Positions 1 to 7,169 of a stretch of 37,245 bases of DNA are shown here, in pieces (positions within the stretch are counted from its first letter, which is position 1; each line of letters begins with the position of its first letter). The translations under genes were made by a program, and so were the position numbers. Source of the stretch: an uncultured Bacillota bacterium (GTDB lineage: Bacteria; Bacillota; Clostridia; Peptostreptococcales; Anaerovoracaceae); contig CAUDEQ010000014.1 in the NCBI GenBank assembly GCA_958448635.1, positions 1 to 37,245 of the forward strand, read 5' to 3'. A model generated the notes under the pieces. That model was given only the letters and a program-made list of their open reading frames with translations. It made no database searches and had not been told where the DNA came from.

Positions 1-127
1 CATATATCCGATGATATTCCACGTATCGCCATACCACGGGATACATCTGTGGAATCGAGCTCATCTGAAGAGCATATATCCGATGATATTCCACGTATCG
101 CCATACCACGGGATACATCTGTGGAAT
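1..127. repeat. 72-bp tandem direct repeat, cut by the window edge
   Basis: Positions 1-55 and 73-127 are identical, separated by a 17-nt spacer, so the period is 72 bp. Each copy carries inverted arms ATTCCAC and GTGGAAT about 27 nt apart; in the second copy they extend to ATATTCCAC/GTGGAATAT. The array probably continues upstream of the window. Confidence 0.9.
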
Positions 128-174
128 ATGGAATCCTAAAACACCGTCTGGATAAAAATATGGTCCTGTCATAA
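1..174 (+). CDS. C-terminal end of a possible 24-residue-repeat protein (partial, 5' end outside window)
   Basis: Frame 1 is open from the window edge to a TAA at 172-174, giving 57 residues. It contains one 24-residue unit (HISDDIPRIAIPRDTSVE followed by SSSSEE), then a second copy of its first 18 residues, then a unique tail ending KHRLDKNMVLS. The first 55 nt of the two copies (1-55 and 73-127) are identical. The repeat length of 72 nt keeps the frame, which supports coding. The unit is acidic and serine-rich at its end, like a linker or surface repeat. I do not recognise the family. Caution: the complementary strand is also open here (from an ATG at 172), but it has no ribosome binding site and a Tyr/Trp/His-rich translation that looks less protein-like. 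The repeat may be a structured DNA element instead. Confidence 0.4.
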   Translation, partial: HISDDIPRIAIPRDTSVESSSSEEHISDDIPRIAIPRDTSVEYGILKHRLDKNMVLS

Positions 175-183
175 TTTCGGAGT

Positions 184-463
184 CTCAAAATTGAGGTTGG
201 GGAAGGTGTAATATGGAGACTTTCTCCTGATTATAAGAATTAAAACCTCCAAATCAGCAGTCGCATGGCGGTTGGTTGGAGATTCCTAAGGAAAAGAATT
301 GTGAAAACACCTGTAAAGTCTCAAAATCAAGGGTGGACAGCTGGCGGATTTGAGATTATTTATGCCAAATGAACGTTGGAATGAAAAAAGTCTCAAAATC
401 AGTGACTACATGGCAGCTTATTGGAGCTTTTCATTGCCGTGACAAGAATGAGCAGAAAATGTC
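184..463. repeat. Four degenerate ~72-nt intergenic repeats beginning CTCAAAATC
   Basis: Units start at 184, 246, 320 and 392, with spacings of 62, 74 and 72 nt. Each begins CTCAAAAT or CTCCAAAT and has a TTGGAG/TTTGAG-like complement about 30 nt later. In the unit at 246 the arms are CTCCAA/TTGGAG; in the unit at 320 they are CTCAAA/TTTGAG, a paired change that keeps the stem. The units sit in different reading frames with stops, so they look non-coding. They share no obvious sequence with the 72-bp repeat at 1-127. Confidence 0.55.
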
Positions 464-636
464 AATGGCAGCATCTGTTGGAAAGCTGGCATACATGAAA
501 GAATGTGCTTCAAGTCATCTTCGGCAGGCTTTTAAGGACAGGGATCGTAACGCTGAAAAGACATTGACCATAACGCAAGAATAAACTGCGGATCTTCAAT
601 GGAGCTTGGCATAAAGCTCGCCGTGCTTTTTACGAC

Positions 637-664
637 TTGAATTATGTGGTGGAAATGATATACT
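637..664 (+). promoter_or_regulatory. Promoter for the tsaE operon (near-leaderless)
   Basis: TTGAAT (637-642), a 16-nt spacer and TATACT (659-664). Transcription would start near 671, only about three bases before the tsaE ATG at 674, and no ribosome binding site precedes that ATG. The mRNA may therefore be leaderless. Confidence 0.5.
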
Positions 665-673
665 ATTTAAGTT

Positions 674-1099
674 ATGGAAGAGAAAATCATTTGCATGAAA
701 AACGAAGCCGAAACAGTTGAATTCGGTGCGGAAATAGGCAGAAAGGCCGTGGCGGGAGCAGTCATAGCTCTTACGGGAGATCTGGGAGCCGGCAAGACCA
801 CGCTTACGAAGGCCATTGCAGCCGGCCTCGGTGTAGAGGATGTCATAACCAGTCCCACATTCAATATCGTCAAGGAATACGATACAGGGAGGCTTCCTCT
901 TTATCATTTCGACGTTTATCGAATAGGCGATGAGGATGAAATGTACGAGCTGGGATACGAGGAGTATTTCTACGGGGAAGGCGTCTGTGTAGTGGAATGG
1001 GCAGATCTTATCCCTGAGCTGATCCCGGAGGAGGCAATTCGCATAAACATAGAGTACGGAAAAGAAGAAGGAGAAAGAATATATAAATGTATGTTTTAG
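674..1099 (+). CDS. tsaE: tRNA threonylcarbamoyladenosine biosynthesis ATPase TsaE
   Basis: TsaE is the small P-loop ATPase that drives the TsaB-TsaD complex in making t6A at position 37 of ANN-decoding tRNAs. The 141-residue protein has the Walker A motif GDLGAGKT (residues 35-42), the family segment SPTFNIVKEY, the HFDVYR motif and the VVEWAD segment near the C-terminus. Length and layout are normal. The ATG at 674 aligns best with the usual family N-terminus, although there is no Shine-Dalgarno. An in-frame ATG at 695 preceded by GGAAGAG is the alternative. The gene overlaps tsaB by 13 nt, which suggests translational coupling at the head of the t6A operon. Confidence 0.95.
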   Translation: MEEKIICMKNEAETVEFGAEIGRKAVAGAVIALTGDLGAGKTTLTKAIAAGLGVEDVITSPTFNIVKEYDTGRLPLYHFDVYRIGDEDEMYELGYEEYFYGEGVCVVEWADLIPELIPEEAIRINIEYGKEEGERIYKCMF

Positions 1100-1875
1100 C
1101 CATAGAGACCACCGGAGCATTTGCATCTGCGGCCCTGATGAGGGACGGTGAAATAATAGGGCATATAAAAGGAAATGACAGATTTTCTCATCTTCAGAAT
1201 CTGATGCCACAGGTGGAAGCTGTCGTAAAAGAGAATAAATTGTCATTAGGCGATATGGATGTGATCGCAGTCTCTGTCGGACCGGGGTCATTTACAGGAA
1301 TAAGGATAGGCGTATCTTCAGCCAGAGCTCTTTCGCAGGTGCTGGGGATACCATGCGTGGCGGTTTCAAGCCTTGAAGCATTGGCGCTGCAGGGCGGAGA
1401 ATATGCGCATGGTAAGGCAGAGAAAGCGCAGAGTGATGAATGCGAACATCACTTGTCAGAGAAAGCGACCGGCGGCGTAGAGAAGTGCTCTTTGCTTATC
1501 TGTCCAATGCTGGACGCCAGAAGGAGTCAGGTGTATGCCGGCGGATATGTCATGAAGGACGGTTTGCCTGCTGAGGAAATAAAGGCAGGCCCGTATATGC
1601 TGGAGGAGTTCATGGAAAAGGCTGCCGGATATCCTCGAATATTGTTATTAGGCGATGCGGTGGATTCCTATGGGCAAATGCTTGAAGGCATCAGGTCTGA
1701 AGGCACTGAGACGGCCCCTGAAAGCATAAGATATCAGGACGCAGCTTATGTGGCGAGACTGGGAGCAGAGAGCTTTAAAAGCGGCGGCGGGTTGGACTAC
1801 AACAGCGTAAAGCCTGATTACATGCGGCTTGCCGAGGCCGAGAGAAAGCTGCGTGAAAGACAACAGAAAGGCTGA
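1087..1875 (+). CDS. tsaB: tRNA threonylcarbamoyladenosine biosynthesis protein TsaB
   Basis: TsaB is the non-catalytic ASKHA-fold partner that scaffolds TsaD and TsaE in t6A synthesis. The N-terminus MYVLAIETTG and the segment VGPGSFTGIRIG are diagnostic. At 262 residues it is longer than the usual roughly 230. The extra length is a charged insert around residues 106-135 (rich in His, Glu, Lys) between the N-terminal lobe and the segment LLICPMLDARRSQVYAG. The start overlaps the end of tsaE by 13 nt; rimI begins 9 nt after the stop. Confidence 0.93.
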   Translation: MYVLAIETTGAFASAALMRDGEIIGHIKGNDRFSHLQNLMPQVEAVVKENKLSLGDMDVIAVSVGPGSFTGIRIGVSSARALSQVLGIPCVAVSSLEALALQGGEYAHGKAEKAQSDECEHHLSEKATGGVEKCSLLICPMLDARRSQVYAGGYVMKDGLPAEEIKAGPYMLEEFMEKAAGYPRILLLGDAVDSYGQMLEGIRSEGTETAPESIRYQDAAYVARLGAESFKSGGGLDYNSVKPDYMRLAEAERKLRERQQKG

Positions 1876-1884
1876 TGAGATTAA

Positions 1885-2358
1885 ATGGCGGATGTTATCA
1901 TAAGACAGGCCGATGTGGGCGATGTGGATGATATATACGAGATAGAGAAGCTGTGCTTTCCGGACCCGTGGAGCAGGGAATCACTCATCTACGAGATGGA
2001 AGAAAATCCAAGAGCCTTTTACATTGTGGCTCAGTTGGAGGAAAAGGTCGTAGGCTATGCCGGGCTTTGGTGGATAGGCGACGAAGGCCATATAACCAAC
2101 GTGGCGGTGAAGCCGGGATACAGGCACAGACACATAGGCATGGGCATAATACAGGTGATGATAGAGTTCACCACGGAGGAGGGAATGATGCACCACACTC
2201 TGGAGGTGAGACGCTCCAACGATGCTGCTATAAATCTTTACAGGAAATTCGGTTTTGAAGTGGAAGGCGTCCGTAAAGGGTATTATGTGAACAACGGAGA
2301 GGACGCACTCATCATGTGGAGGCATCAGGCGGATGCGGACAAAGCCGGCGAAATTTAG
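1885..2358 (+). CDS. rimI: Ribosomal-protein-S18-alanine N-acetyltransferase RimI (GNAT)
   Basis: A GNAT-fold acetyltransferase of 157 residues. The segments LCFPDPWSRESL, HITNVAVKPGYRHRHIGMG (acetyl-CoA pyrophosphate loop, residues about 70-90) and EVRRSNDAAINLYRKFGF are classic RimI signatures. RimI acetylates the N-terminal alanine of ribosomal protein S18; in bacteria its gene is very often embedded between tsaB and tsaD, as here. The ATG at 1885 lies 9 nt after the tsaB stop, within the same operon. The substrate is inferred from the family. Confidence 0.9.
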   Translation: MADVIIRQADVGDVDDIYEIEKLCFPDPWSRESLIYEMEENPRAFYIVAQLEEKVVGYAGLWWIGDEGHITNVAVKPGYRHRHIGMGIIQVMIEFTTEEGMMHHTLEVRRSNDAAINLYRKFGFEVEGVRKGYYVNNGEDALIMWRHQADADKAGEI

Positions 2359-2480
2359 GCATCGGAAATGATATAAAAGTACAGCAGAGCATATTTAGGG
2401 GCTGTAAAGAAAGGCAAAAGAATAGAAATACCGCCTTTTGAAGATACTAGTATAGATACCATTATTTTCAGGAGGGGCGT

Positions 2481-2672
2481 ATGGATAGATTTTCAGGCGG
2501 CGTAGCCGGCGAAAACATGAATGTAGTATATTCGGGGTGCAGGGATTTTGAAAGGCGAAACGATTTTGATGTGTTCAGTATGAGCGACTATACATCCTGT
2601 GAGAACTGCAGGCATTTCAATGAAGAAAACAGGTGTGTAAAAAAGAGAGAGAAGGAACGATACGATCTATGA
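2481..2672 (+). CDS. Small cysteine-rich protein of unknown function
   Basis: A 63-residue ORF with a strong ribosome binding site (AGGAGGGG, 7-8 nt before the ATG at 2481). Its stop overlaps the tsaD ATG at 2669 by 4 nt (ATGA). The C-terminal half holds CENCRHF and a further Cys (pattern C-x2-C-x7-C), with another Cys near residue 20, so it may bind zinc. I do not recognise the family. The strong ribosome binding site and coupled stop/start argue that it is translated, perhaps as a leader that sets tsaD translation. A 122-nt gap separates it from rimI and contains the palindrome ATACTAGTAT (2444-2453) but only a weak promoter match. Confidence 0.65.
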   Translation: MDRFSGGVAGENMNVVYSGCRDFERRNDFDVFSMSDYTSCENCRHFNEENRCVKKREKERYDL

Positions 2673-3685
2673 AAGACGGAAAACTTATAACATTGGCAAT
2701 AGAATCGAGCTGCGATGAAACGGCGGCTGCTGTGATGGCAGACGGCAGGGAAGCGCTTTCCAGCATCATCTCGTCGCAGATAGACATACACAAGCAGTAT
2801 GGAGGCGTTGTGCCGGAGATCGCATCCAGACACCATCTCGACAATGTGAATACGGTGGTGGATCAGGCGATGGAGGAGGCGAGCGTCAGCTTTGATGACG
2901 TGGATATGATAGGCGTAACCTACGGCCCGGGACTTGTGGGCGCTCTTCTCATAGGACTCGCCACAGCCAAGGCATATGCGCTGGCCAAGGACAAGCCGCT
3001 GATAGGCGTTCATCATATCCATGGACACATATGCGCCAATTACATAGAGCACATGGATCTGGAACCGCCATTCATGGCACTTGTCATTTCAGGCGGGCAT
3101 ACGAATATAGTCGAGGTGGAGGACTACAATAAATGTCGCGTGCTGGGCTCCACCAGAGACGATGCGGCAGGAGAAGCGTACGACAAGGTGGCAAGGGTCT
3201 TGGGGCTGGGATATCCGGGAGGACCTCTGATAGATAAGCTGGCCAGAGAAGGCGACCCCCATGCTGTGGAGTTCAAAAGGGTATTCCTCGAAAAGAGAAG
3301 CTTGGATTTCAGTTTCAGCGGCATAAAGACAGGAGTGCTCAACTACATTAATTCGGAAAAGCAGGCCGGCAGGGAAATCAATACGGCAGATGTGGCTGCC
3401 GGATTTCAGGCGGCGGTCCTGGAGGTCATCGTGGCCAAGACCGTGGGCGCAGCGATGGATATGGGAAAGGACAGGATAGTCATGGCAGGTGGCGTTGCAG
3501 CCAACAGCATGCTTAGACAGATGATGGAAAAGGAATGCTCTGCCGGAGGAATAAAGCTCTACTACCCATCGCCTGTACTTTGTACAGATAATGCGGCTAT
3601 GATAGGATGTGCAGCATATTACAAATATATCGCAGGAGAGAGGAATGATCTGACACTGGATGCCATTCCCAATTTGAAGCTATGA
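2669..3685 (+). CDS. tsaD: tRNA N6-adenosine threonylcarbamoyltransferase TsaD
   Basis: TsaD transfers the threonylcarbamoyl group from its adenylate to A37 of tRNA. From the ATG at 2669 it is 338 residues, the family length; an upstream in-frame ATG at 2633 would add 12 residues unlike the family N-terminus. Visible motifs: IESSCDET (residues 11-18), HHIHGH (115-120; His116 and His120 are expected metal ligands), ISGGHTN, DDAAGEAYDK, GGVAANSMLR, and CTDNAAM with the third metal ligand. The start overlaps the small cysteine-protein gene, and the stop overlaps the next ATG (ATGA). Confidence 0.95.
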   Translation: MKDGKLITLAIESSCDETAAAVMADGREALSSIISSQIDIHKQYGGVVPEIASRHHLDNVNTVVDQAMEEASVSFDDVDMIGVTYGPGLVGALLIGLATAKAYALAKDKPLIGVHHIHGHICANYIEHMDLEPPFMALVISGGHTNIVEVEDYNKCRVLGSTRDDAAGEAYDKVARVLGLGYPGGPLIDKLAREGDPHAVEFKRVFLEKRSLDFSFSGIKTGVLNYINSEKQAGREINTADVAAGFQAAVLEVIVAKTVGAAMDMGKDRIVMAGGVAANSMLRQMMEKECSAGGIKLYYPSPVLCTDNAAMIGCAAYYKYIAGERNDLTLDAIPNLKL

Positions 3686-5631
3686 TCGTTGTATCGGCAA
3701 AGGAACTGACAAAAGCATACGGAACAGATGTGATACTGGACAGAGTATCCTTTCATATAAACGGAGGAGACAGGGTAGGCATAATAGGAGTCAACGGAGC
3801 AGGTAAAACTACGCTGCTGAAAATGCTTACGGGAGAGATGAACTGTGAATCGGGAGAATATTTCATTGCAGCGGATACGCAGATAGGCTATCTGAAGCAG
3901 GACGGAGGCTTTGACTCGGAAAACACGGTTATTCAGGAGGTGGAGAGGATCTTCGAGCGTTTTCCGAGGATGGAGCGTGAGATGGAGAGCATCCTCAGGC
4001 AGCTGGAAGAGAATGTCGACGACCGCAAGCTGTTGGAGCGATACGATGCGCTGCAGGAGCAGTACAGAGATCAGGGCGGTTATACATATAAAAGCGAAAT
4101 GACGGGAATCCTCAGCAGCATGGCATTCAGGGAGGACAGCTATAACAAGAGGATCTCCACCCTCAGCGGAGGGGAAAAGACAAGGCTGGCGCTGGCATGT
4201 CTGCTTCTGAAAAAGCCGGATATACTTTTTCTGGACGAGCCTACAAATCATCTCGACATAGGGACGCTGAAATGGTTGGAGCAGTACCTCAAGGGCTACA
4301 AGGGAACCATAGTGGTGATTTCCCATGACAGGTATTTTCTGGATGAAACCGTAAACAGGATATTCGAGATAGACGACCACAGGCTGAATATATATGAAGG
4401 AAACTACAGCTTCTACGCTGTGGAGAGAAGAAAAAGGCGTGAAGCGGAGCTGAGAAAATACGAAAAGCAGAAGAAGGAGATCGACAGGCAGGAGGAAATG
4501 ATCCGAAGGTTCAAGCAGCACGGTACGGAGAAGCTGGCAAAGAGGGCGGCCTCCAGGGAGAAGAGACTGGCTGCAATGGAGCTGACGGAGAAGCCCGGAG
4601 CGATTCATGGAAAGATGAAGCTGTCCTTTAAAGAAAATTTTCAGAGCGGCAAAGACGTAATTCTAGCTGAGGATCTGGGAAAAAGCTTCGGATACGGAGC
4701 AAGACAGAAGCATCTCTTTTCCGGTGTTGAACTGGATATAAAGCGTGGAGAGAGAGTCTGCATAGTTGGGGCCAATGGTACGGGTAAGACCACGCTCCTG
4801 AGGATGCTTATGGGAGAAGTATCCTGCAGCACCGGAAGGATAAAGATAGGTCACAACGTGCAGATAGGATACTACGATCAGGGACAGCTGCTCCTAAACA
4901 ACGCCAATACGGTGATAGAGGAGCTCCATGATGCTTACAGACTGTACACGGATACTGAGCTGAGGAATATACTGGGAAGATTTCTGTTCAGGGGAGAATC
5001 GGTATTTCTGAGGGTAGGAGCCCTAAGCGGAGGAGAAAAGGCGAGGCTGTCACTCCTGAAGCTGATGATGTCGGGAGCCAATGTGCTGATACTGGACGAG
5101 CCTACAAATCATCTGGACATAGAGTCAAAAGAGGTCTTCGAGGAAGCTCTGCTGGATTTTCCGGGAACGTGCATAATCGTATCTCACGACAGATATTTTC
5201 TCAATAGAATACCTACGAGAATAGTCGAGCTGACGCCTGAGGGCCTTGACAATTATCTGGGGACATACGATTACTATGTGGAAAAAAAGCAGCAGATAGA
5301 ATCGGGGAAAAAGTATCTCAACGAGATGGGAAGCAAGGCGGAAAAGGAGAAAAGTGAAAACGCTGCTTCTTCTGAAATGTCATCGGCCGAGAAGAGAAGG
5401 CTTCAGAAGGAAAGAGAAGCAGAGGAGCGACGTATAGCCCGTCAAAAGGAGGCGCTGGAGCAGGAAATAAGGGCGCTGGAGGAGGGTATTACGCAGCTGG
5501 AGGCTGAGGTGTGCAAAGTGGAAAATGCCACGAATCATGTGAAGCTTGCGCAGATAAGCGGCGAACTTGCGGATAAAAAGAAGAATCTTGAAGAACGCTA
5601 TGAAAGGTGGATAGAGCTGCAGGAAGAGTAA
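3682..5631 (+). CDS. ABC-F family ATPase (YdiF/Uup-like ribosome-associated factor)
   Basis: A 649-residue protein with two ABC domains and no membrane segments, so an ABC-F protein rather than a transporter. Domain 1 has Walker A GVNGAGKTT (about 36-44), signature LSGGEKTRLAL and LFLDEPTNHLDI. The linker (about 245-310) is long, charged and helical. Domain 2 has GANGTGKTT, LSGGEKARLSL and LILDEPTNHLDIES. A charged coiled-coil tail follows (about 530-649), as in YdiF/Uup. ABC-F proteins act at the ribosomal E site; the specific role here is unknown. Nothing marks it as an antibiotic-resistance type. It is coupled to tsaD by a 4-nt overlap, an adjacency that recalls tsaD-ydiF in Bacillus subtilis. 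Confidence 0.92.
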   Translation: MIVVSAKELTKAYGTDVILDRVSFHINGGDRVGIIGVNGAGKTTLLKMLTGEMNCESGEYFIAADTQIGYLKQDGGFDSENTVIQEVERIFERFPRMEREMESILRQLEENVDDRKLLERYDALQEQYRDQGGYTYKSEMTGILSSMAFREDSYNKRISTLSGGEKTRLALACLLLKKPDILFLDEPTNHLDIGTLKWLEQYLKGYKGTIVVISHDRYFLDETVNRIFEIDDHRLNIYEGNYSFYAVERRKRREAELRKYEKQKKEIDRQEEMIRRFKQHGTEKLAKRAASREKRLAAMELTEKPGAIHGKMKLSFKENFQSGKDVILAEDLGKSFGYGARQKHLFSGVELDIKRGERVCIVGANGTGKTTLLRMLMGEVSCSTGRIKIGHNVQIGYYDQGQLLLNNANTVIEELHDAYRLYTDTELRNILGRFLFRGESVFLRVGALSGGEKARLSLLKLMMSGANVLILDEPTNHLDIESKEVFEEALLDFPGTCIIVSHDRYFLNRIPTRIVELTPEGLDNYLGTYDYYVEKKQQIESGKKYLNEMGSKAEKEKSENAASSEMSSAEKRRLQKEREAEERRIARQKEALEQEIRALEEGITQLEAEVCKVENATNHVKLAQISGELADKKKNLEERYERWIELQEE

Positions 5632-5664
5632 TAATTTTGACGATTGAAATTTTAGGCAAAAGTA

Positions 5665-5693
5665 TTGCAATAACTAGGCTACTGCTCTATAAT
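5665..5693 (+). promoter_or_regulatory. Promoter for acpP-rex
   Basis: TTGCAA (5665-5670), a 17-nt spacer and a perfect TATAAT (5688-5693). The leader is about 68 nt and contains a short hairpin GGTC-GAAA-GACC (5710-5721) with a GNRA-type loop before the ribosome binding site GGAGG (5755-5759). Confidence 0.75.
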
Positions 5694-5767
5694 AAGTGAG
5701 AATTGCATTGGTCGAAAGACCTTGCTTATACAAATTCGAAGAAGTTATTTTAATGGAGGTATATATT

Positions 5768-5995
5768 ATGACATTTGATAAGATCAAGGTAATCATAGCT
5801 GAACAGCTGGGAGTAGAAGAAGACGCTATTACTATGGAAACACATCTGATGAAGGATCTGGAAGCTGACTCACTGGATGCAGTTGAGATCATCATGGTTA
5901 TAGAAGATGAATTCGATATCGAAGTTCCTGATGAAGATGCAGAAAAGTTCCAGACAGTAAGTGACATCGTAGGCTATGTAGAAGCCAAGGCTTAA
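5768..5995 (+). CDS. acpP: Acyl carrier protein
   Basis: A 75-residue acidic four-helix protein that carries fatty-acyl chains on a phosphopantetheine arm. The attachment serine is Ser35 in the motif EADSLDAVE. The ATG at 5768 is preceded by GGAGG with 8-nt spacing; in-frame starts further upstream (5696, 5753) would add residues not seen in ACPs. It has its own strong promoter and sits alone between an ABC-F gene and rex, away from any fatty-acid-synthesis genes in this window. It could serve general FAS-II or a dedicated partner. Rex follows after 16 nt, so the two are probably co-transcribed. Confidence 0.95.
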   Translation: MTFDKIKVIIAEQLGVEEDAITMETHLMKDLEADSLDAVEIIMVIEDEFDIEVPDEDAEKFQTVSDIVGYVEAKA

Positions 5996-6011
5996 CGGGA
6001 GCAGGCGATCG

Positions 6012-6668
6012 ATGACTAAACAGGCTAAGATATCCAATGCCGTAATAAGGAGACTTCCGCGTTACCGCAGGTATCTCAATGAATTGCGTAAAAAAGGAGT
6101 TGACAAAATCTCATCCAATGAATTCAGTCGGCTTATCGGCTATACAGCATCGCAGATAAGACAGGATCTGAACAATTTCGGAGGCTTTGGTCAACAGGGG
6201 TATGGATACAGCGTTTGTGGTCTCTATAACGAGATAAGTGCCATATTGGGACTTGACAGACAGTACAAGATGGTCATTGTCGGAGCAGGCAATCTGGGAC
6301 AGGCGATCGCAAAGCATACCTATTACTATAAAGCGGGATTCATTGTCAGCGGTATTTTCGAGATAGATCCAAAGCTGATAGGCGCCAAGATAAACGACAT
6401 TGAGGTAATGGATTATGAAAGGCTCGTGGAATACGTTGAAGAGAACAAGATAGATATAGGCATCATATGTACGTCAAAGGATTCTGCACAGGAGGTTGCT
6501 GACAGGCTTTGCTTCGCAGGCGTAAAGGGTCTTTGGAATTTTGCGCCGGTGGATATAGAAACTCCTGAGCATGTTGCCATTGAAAATATGCACATCAGTG
6601 ACAGCTTGCATTCTCTGGCATATCATATGAACAAAATATCGGAAGACGAAGAAGAAAAAAGTAAATAG
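6012..6668 (+). CDS. rex: Redox-sensing transcriptional repressor Rex
   Basis: Rex binds its operators when the NADH/NAD+ ratio is low and releases DNA when NADH rises, controlling fermentation and respiration genes in Gram-positive bacteria. The 218-residue protein has an N-terminal winged helix (about 1-80; SSNEFSRLIGYTASQIRQDL is the recognition region), the NAD-binding Rossmann motif GAGNLG (91-96), the segment LWNFAPVDI and a C-terminal domain-swap helix. The ribosome binding site GGGAGCAGG precedes the ATG. No canonical Rex operator (TTGTTAA-N4-TTAACAA) was found by eye in this window. Confidence 0.95.
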   Translation: MTKQAKISNAVIRRLPRYRRYLNELRKKGVDKISSNEFSRLIGYTASQIRQDLNNFGGFGQQGYGYSVCGLYNEISAILGLDRQYKMVIVGAGNLGQAIAKHTYYYKAGFIVSGIFEIDPKLIGAKINDIEVMDYERLVEYVEENKIDIGIICTSKDSAQEVADRLCFAGVKGLWNFAPVDIETPEHVAIENMHISDSLHSLAYHMNKISEDEEEKSK

Positions 6669-6713
6669 AGAGGACAAAGAAGGCTTCGCAGGCGCTGATA
6701 CAGGCGTATTTTG

Positions 6714-6755
6714 CCGACAGCCCTGTTGGAGCTTACGGTGCAGCGGGGAGGTCGG
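6714..6755. other. Stem-loop structure after rex
   Basis: CCGAC (6714-6718) pairs with GTCGG (6751-6755) around inner C-rich and G-rich segments. It lies in the 259-nt gap between rex and ferredoxin, which otherwise shows no ORF. The function is unknown; it may simply be 3' UTR structure. Confidence 0.3.
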
Positions 6756-6787
6756 AAATATCAAAAGGATTTCCTACATAAGAAAAA

Positions 6788-6810
6788 GTCGGCTTGGCCG
6801 ATTCATTTTT
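6788..6810 (+). terminator. Probable intrinsic terminator for acpP-rex
   Basis: GTCGGC-TTG-GCCGAT stem-loop (6788-6802, one G-U pair) followed by TCATTTTT. The stem is short, so moderate confidence. Confidence 0.5.
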
Positions 6811-6871
6811 CAGCGGTAACCCTTGCTGATATTCTGTCATATCGTCTGTGATGATATTTTCTGAGTAATTA

Positions 6872-6901
6872 AATAACCGTTTCGTTATCGAAACGGTTAT
6901 T
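6872..6901 (-). terminator. Terminator of the ferredoxin gene
   Basis: Perfect 13-bp inverted repeat AATAACCGTTTCG / CGAAACGGTTATT with a 4-nt loop, about 27 nt past the ferredoxin stop. The flanks are AT-rich on both sides, so it may act in both directions. Confidence 0.65.
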
Positions 6902-6927
6902 AATTATCATAAGTTATATGCTTGTTC

Positions 6928-7098
6928 TTAACCTTCTACAATAGCATCTGTAGGGCAAGCTCCAGCGCAAGCACCGCAGTCGATGCACTTGTCAGCATCA
7001 ATGACATGCATTCCGTCGCCGGCAGCGATAGCTTCTGTTGGACATTCTTCTGCACAAGCACCACAGTTGATGCAAGCATCAGTGATCTTATAAGCCAT
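6928..7098 (-). CDS. 2[4Fe-4S] ferredoxin, clostridial type
   Basis: A 56-residue protein starting MAYKITDACINCGACAEECP. It holds two C-x2-C-x2-C-x3-C-P clusters (CINCGACAEECP and CIDCGACAGACP), the pattern of the low-potential clostridial ferredoxins that carry electrons for hydrogenases, PFOR and related enzymes. The start ATG (complement of 7096-7098) is preceded on the minus strand by AGGAGGTAC. The gene is monocistronic, with its own promoter (7140-7168) and terminator (6872-6901). Codon choice is strongly biased (GCT, TGC), consistent with high expression. Confidence 0.96.
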   Translation of the reverse strand: MAYKITDACINCGACAEECPTEAIAAGDGMHVIDADKCIDCGACAGACPTDAIVEG

Positions 7099-7139
7099 TT
7101 ATAGTACCTCCTTTAAGATTATCATTAAACGACAAATTG

Positions 7140-7168
7140 ATTATAGCAAACCTTTATGAGGAATTCAA
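7140..7168 (-). promoter_or_regulatory. Promoter for ferredoxin
   Basis: On the minus strand: TTGAAT (7168-7163), a 17-nt spacer and perfect TATAAT (7145-7140). The -35 box lies immediately upstream of the start codon of the divergent P-loop/Asp23 gene, next to its ribosome binding site. Confidence 0.75.
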
Positions 7169-7169
7169 G

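Larger units (their letters stand above)
175..673. other. Intergenic stretch of about 500 nt without a convincing gene
   Basis: It holds the degenerate repeats at 184-463 and the tsaE promoter at 637-664. An ATG-initiated frame at 369-584 (71 codons) overlaps repeats 3 and 4, has no clear ribosome binding site and no recognisable motif, so I do not call it a gene. Its second half (about 464-584) could be a decayed gene end. Confidence 0.5.

Noticed and set aside
1..127. CRISPR array
   Set aside because: The repeat is 55 nt with a 17-nt spacer, only two copies are visible, and no cas genes are present.
369..584. 71-codon ORF downstream of the repeats
   Set aside because: It overlaps two degenerate repeat units, lacks a ribosome binding site and shows no family motif; kept only as part of the intergenic description.
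596..1291. 231-residue minus-strand ORF over tsaE/tsaB
   Set aside because: It lies antisense to two clear family genes, has no recognisable motif and no ribosome binding site.
3619..4608. 329-residue minus-strand ORF
   Set aside because: Antisense to tsaD/ABC-F; the composition is typical of a shadow frame.
3682..5631. ABC-F protein as an antibiotic-resistance determinant
   Set aside because: Its housekeeping neighbours and C-terminal coiled coil fit the YdiF/Uup group; no leader attenuator precedes it.
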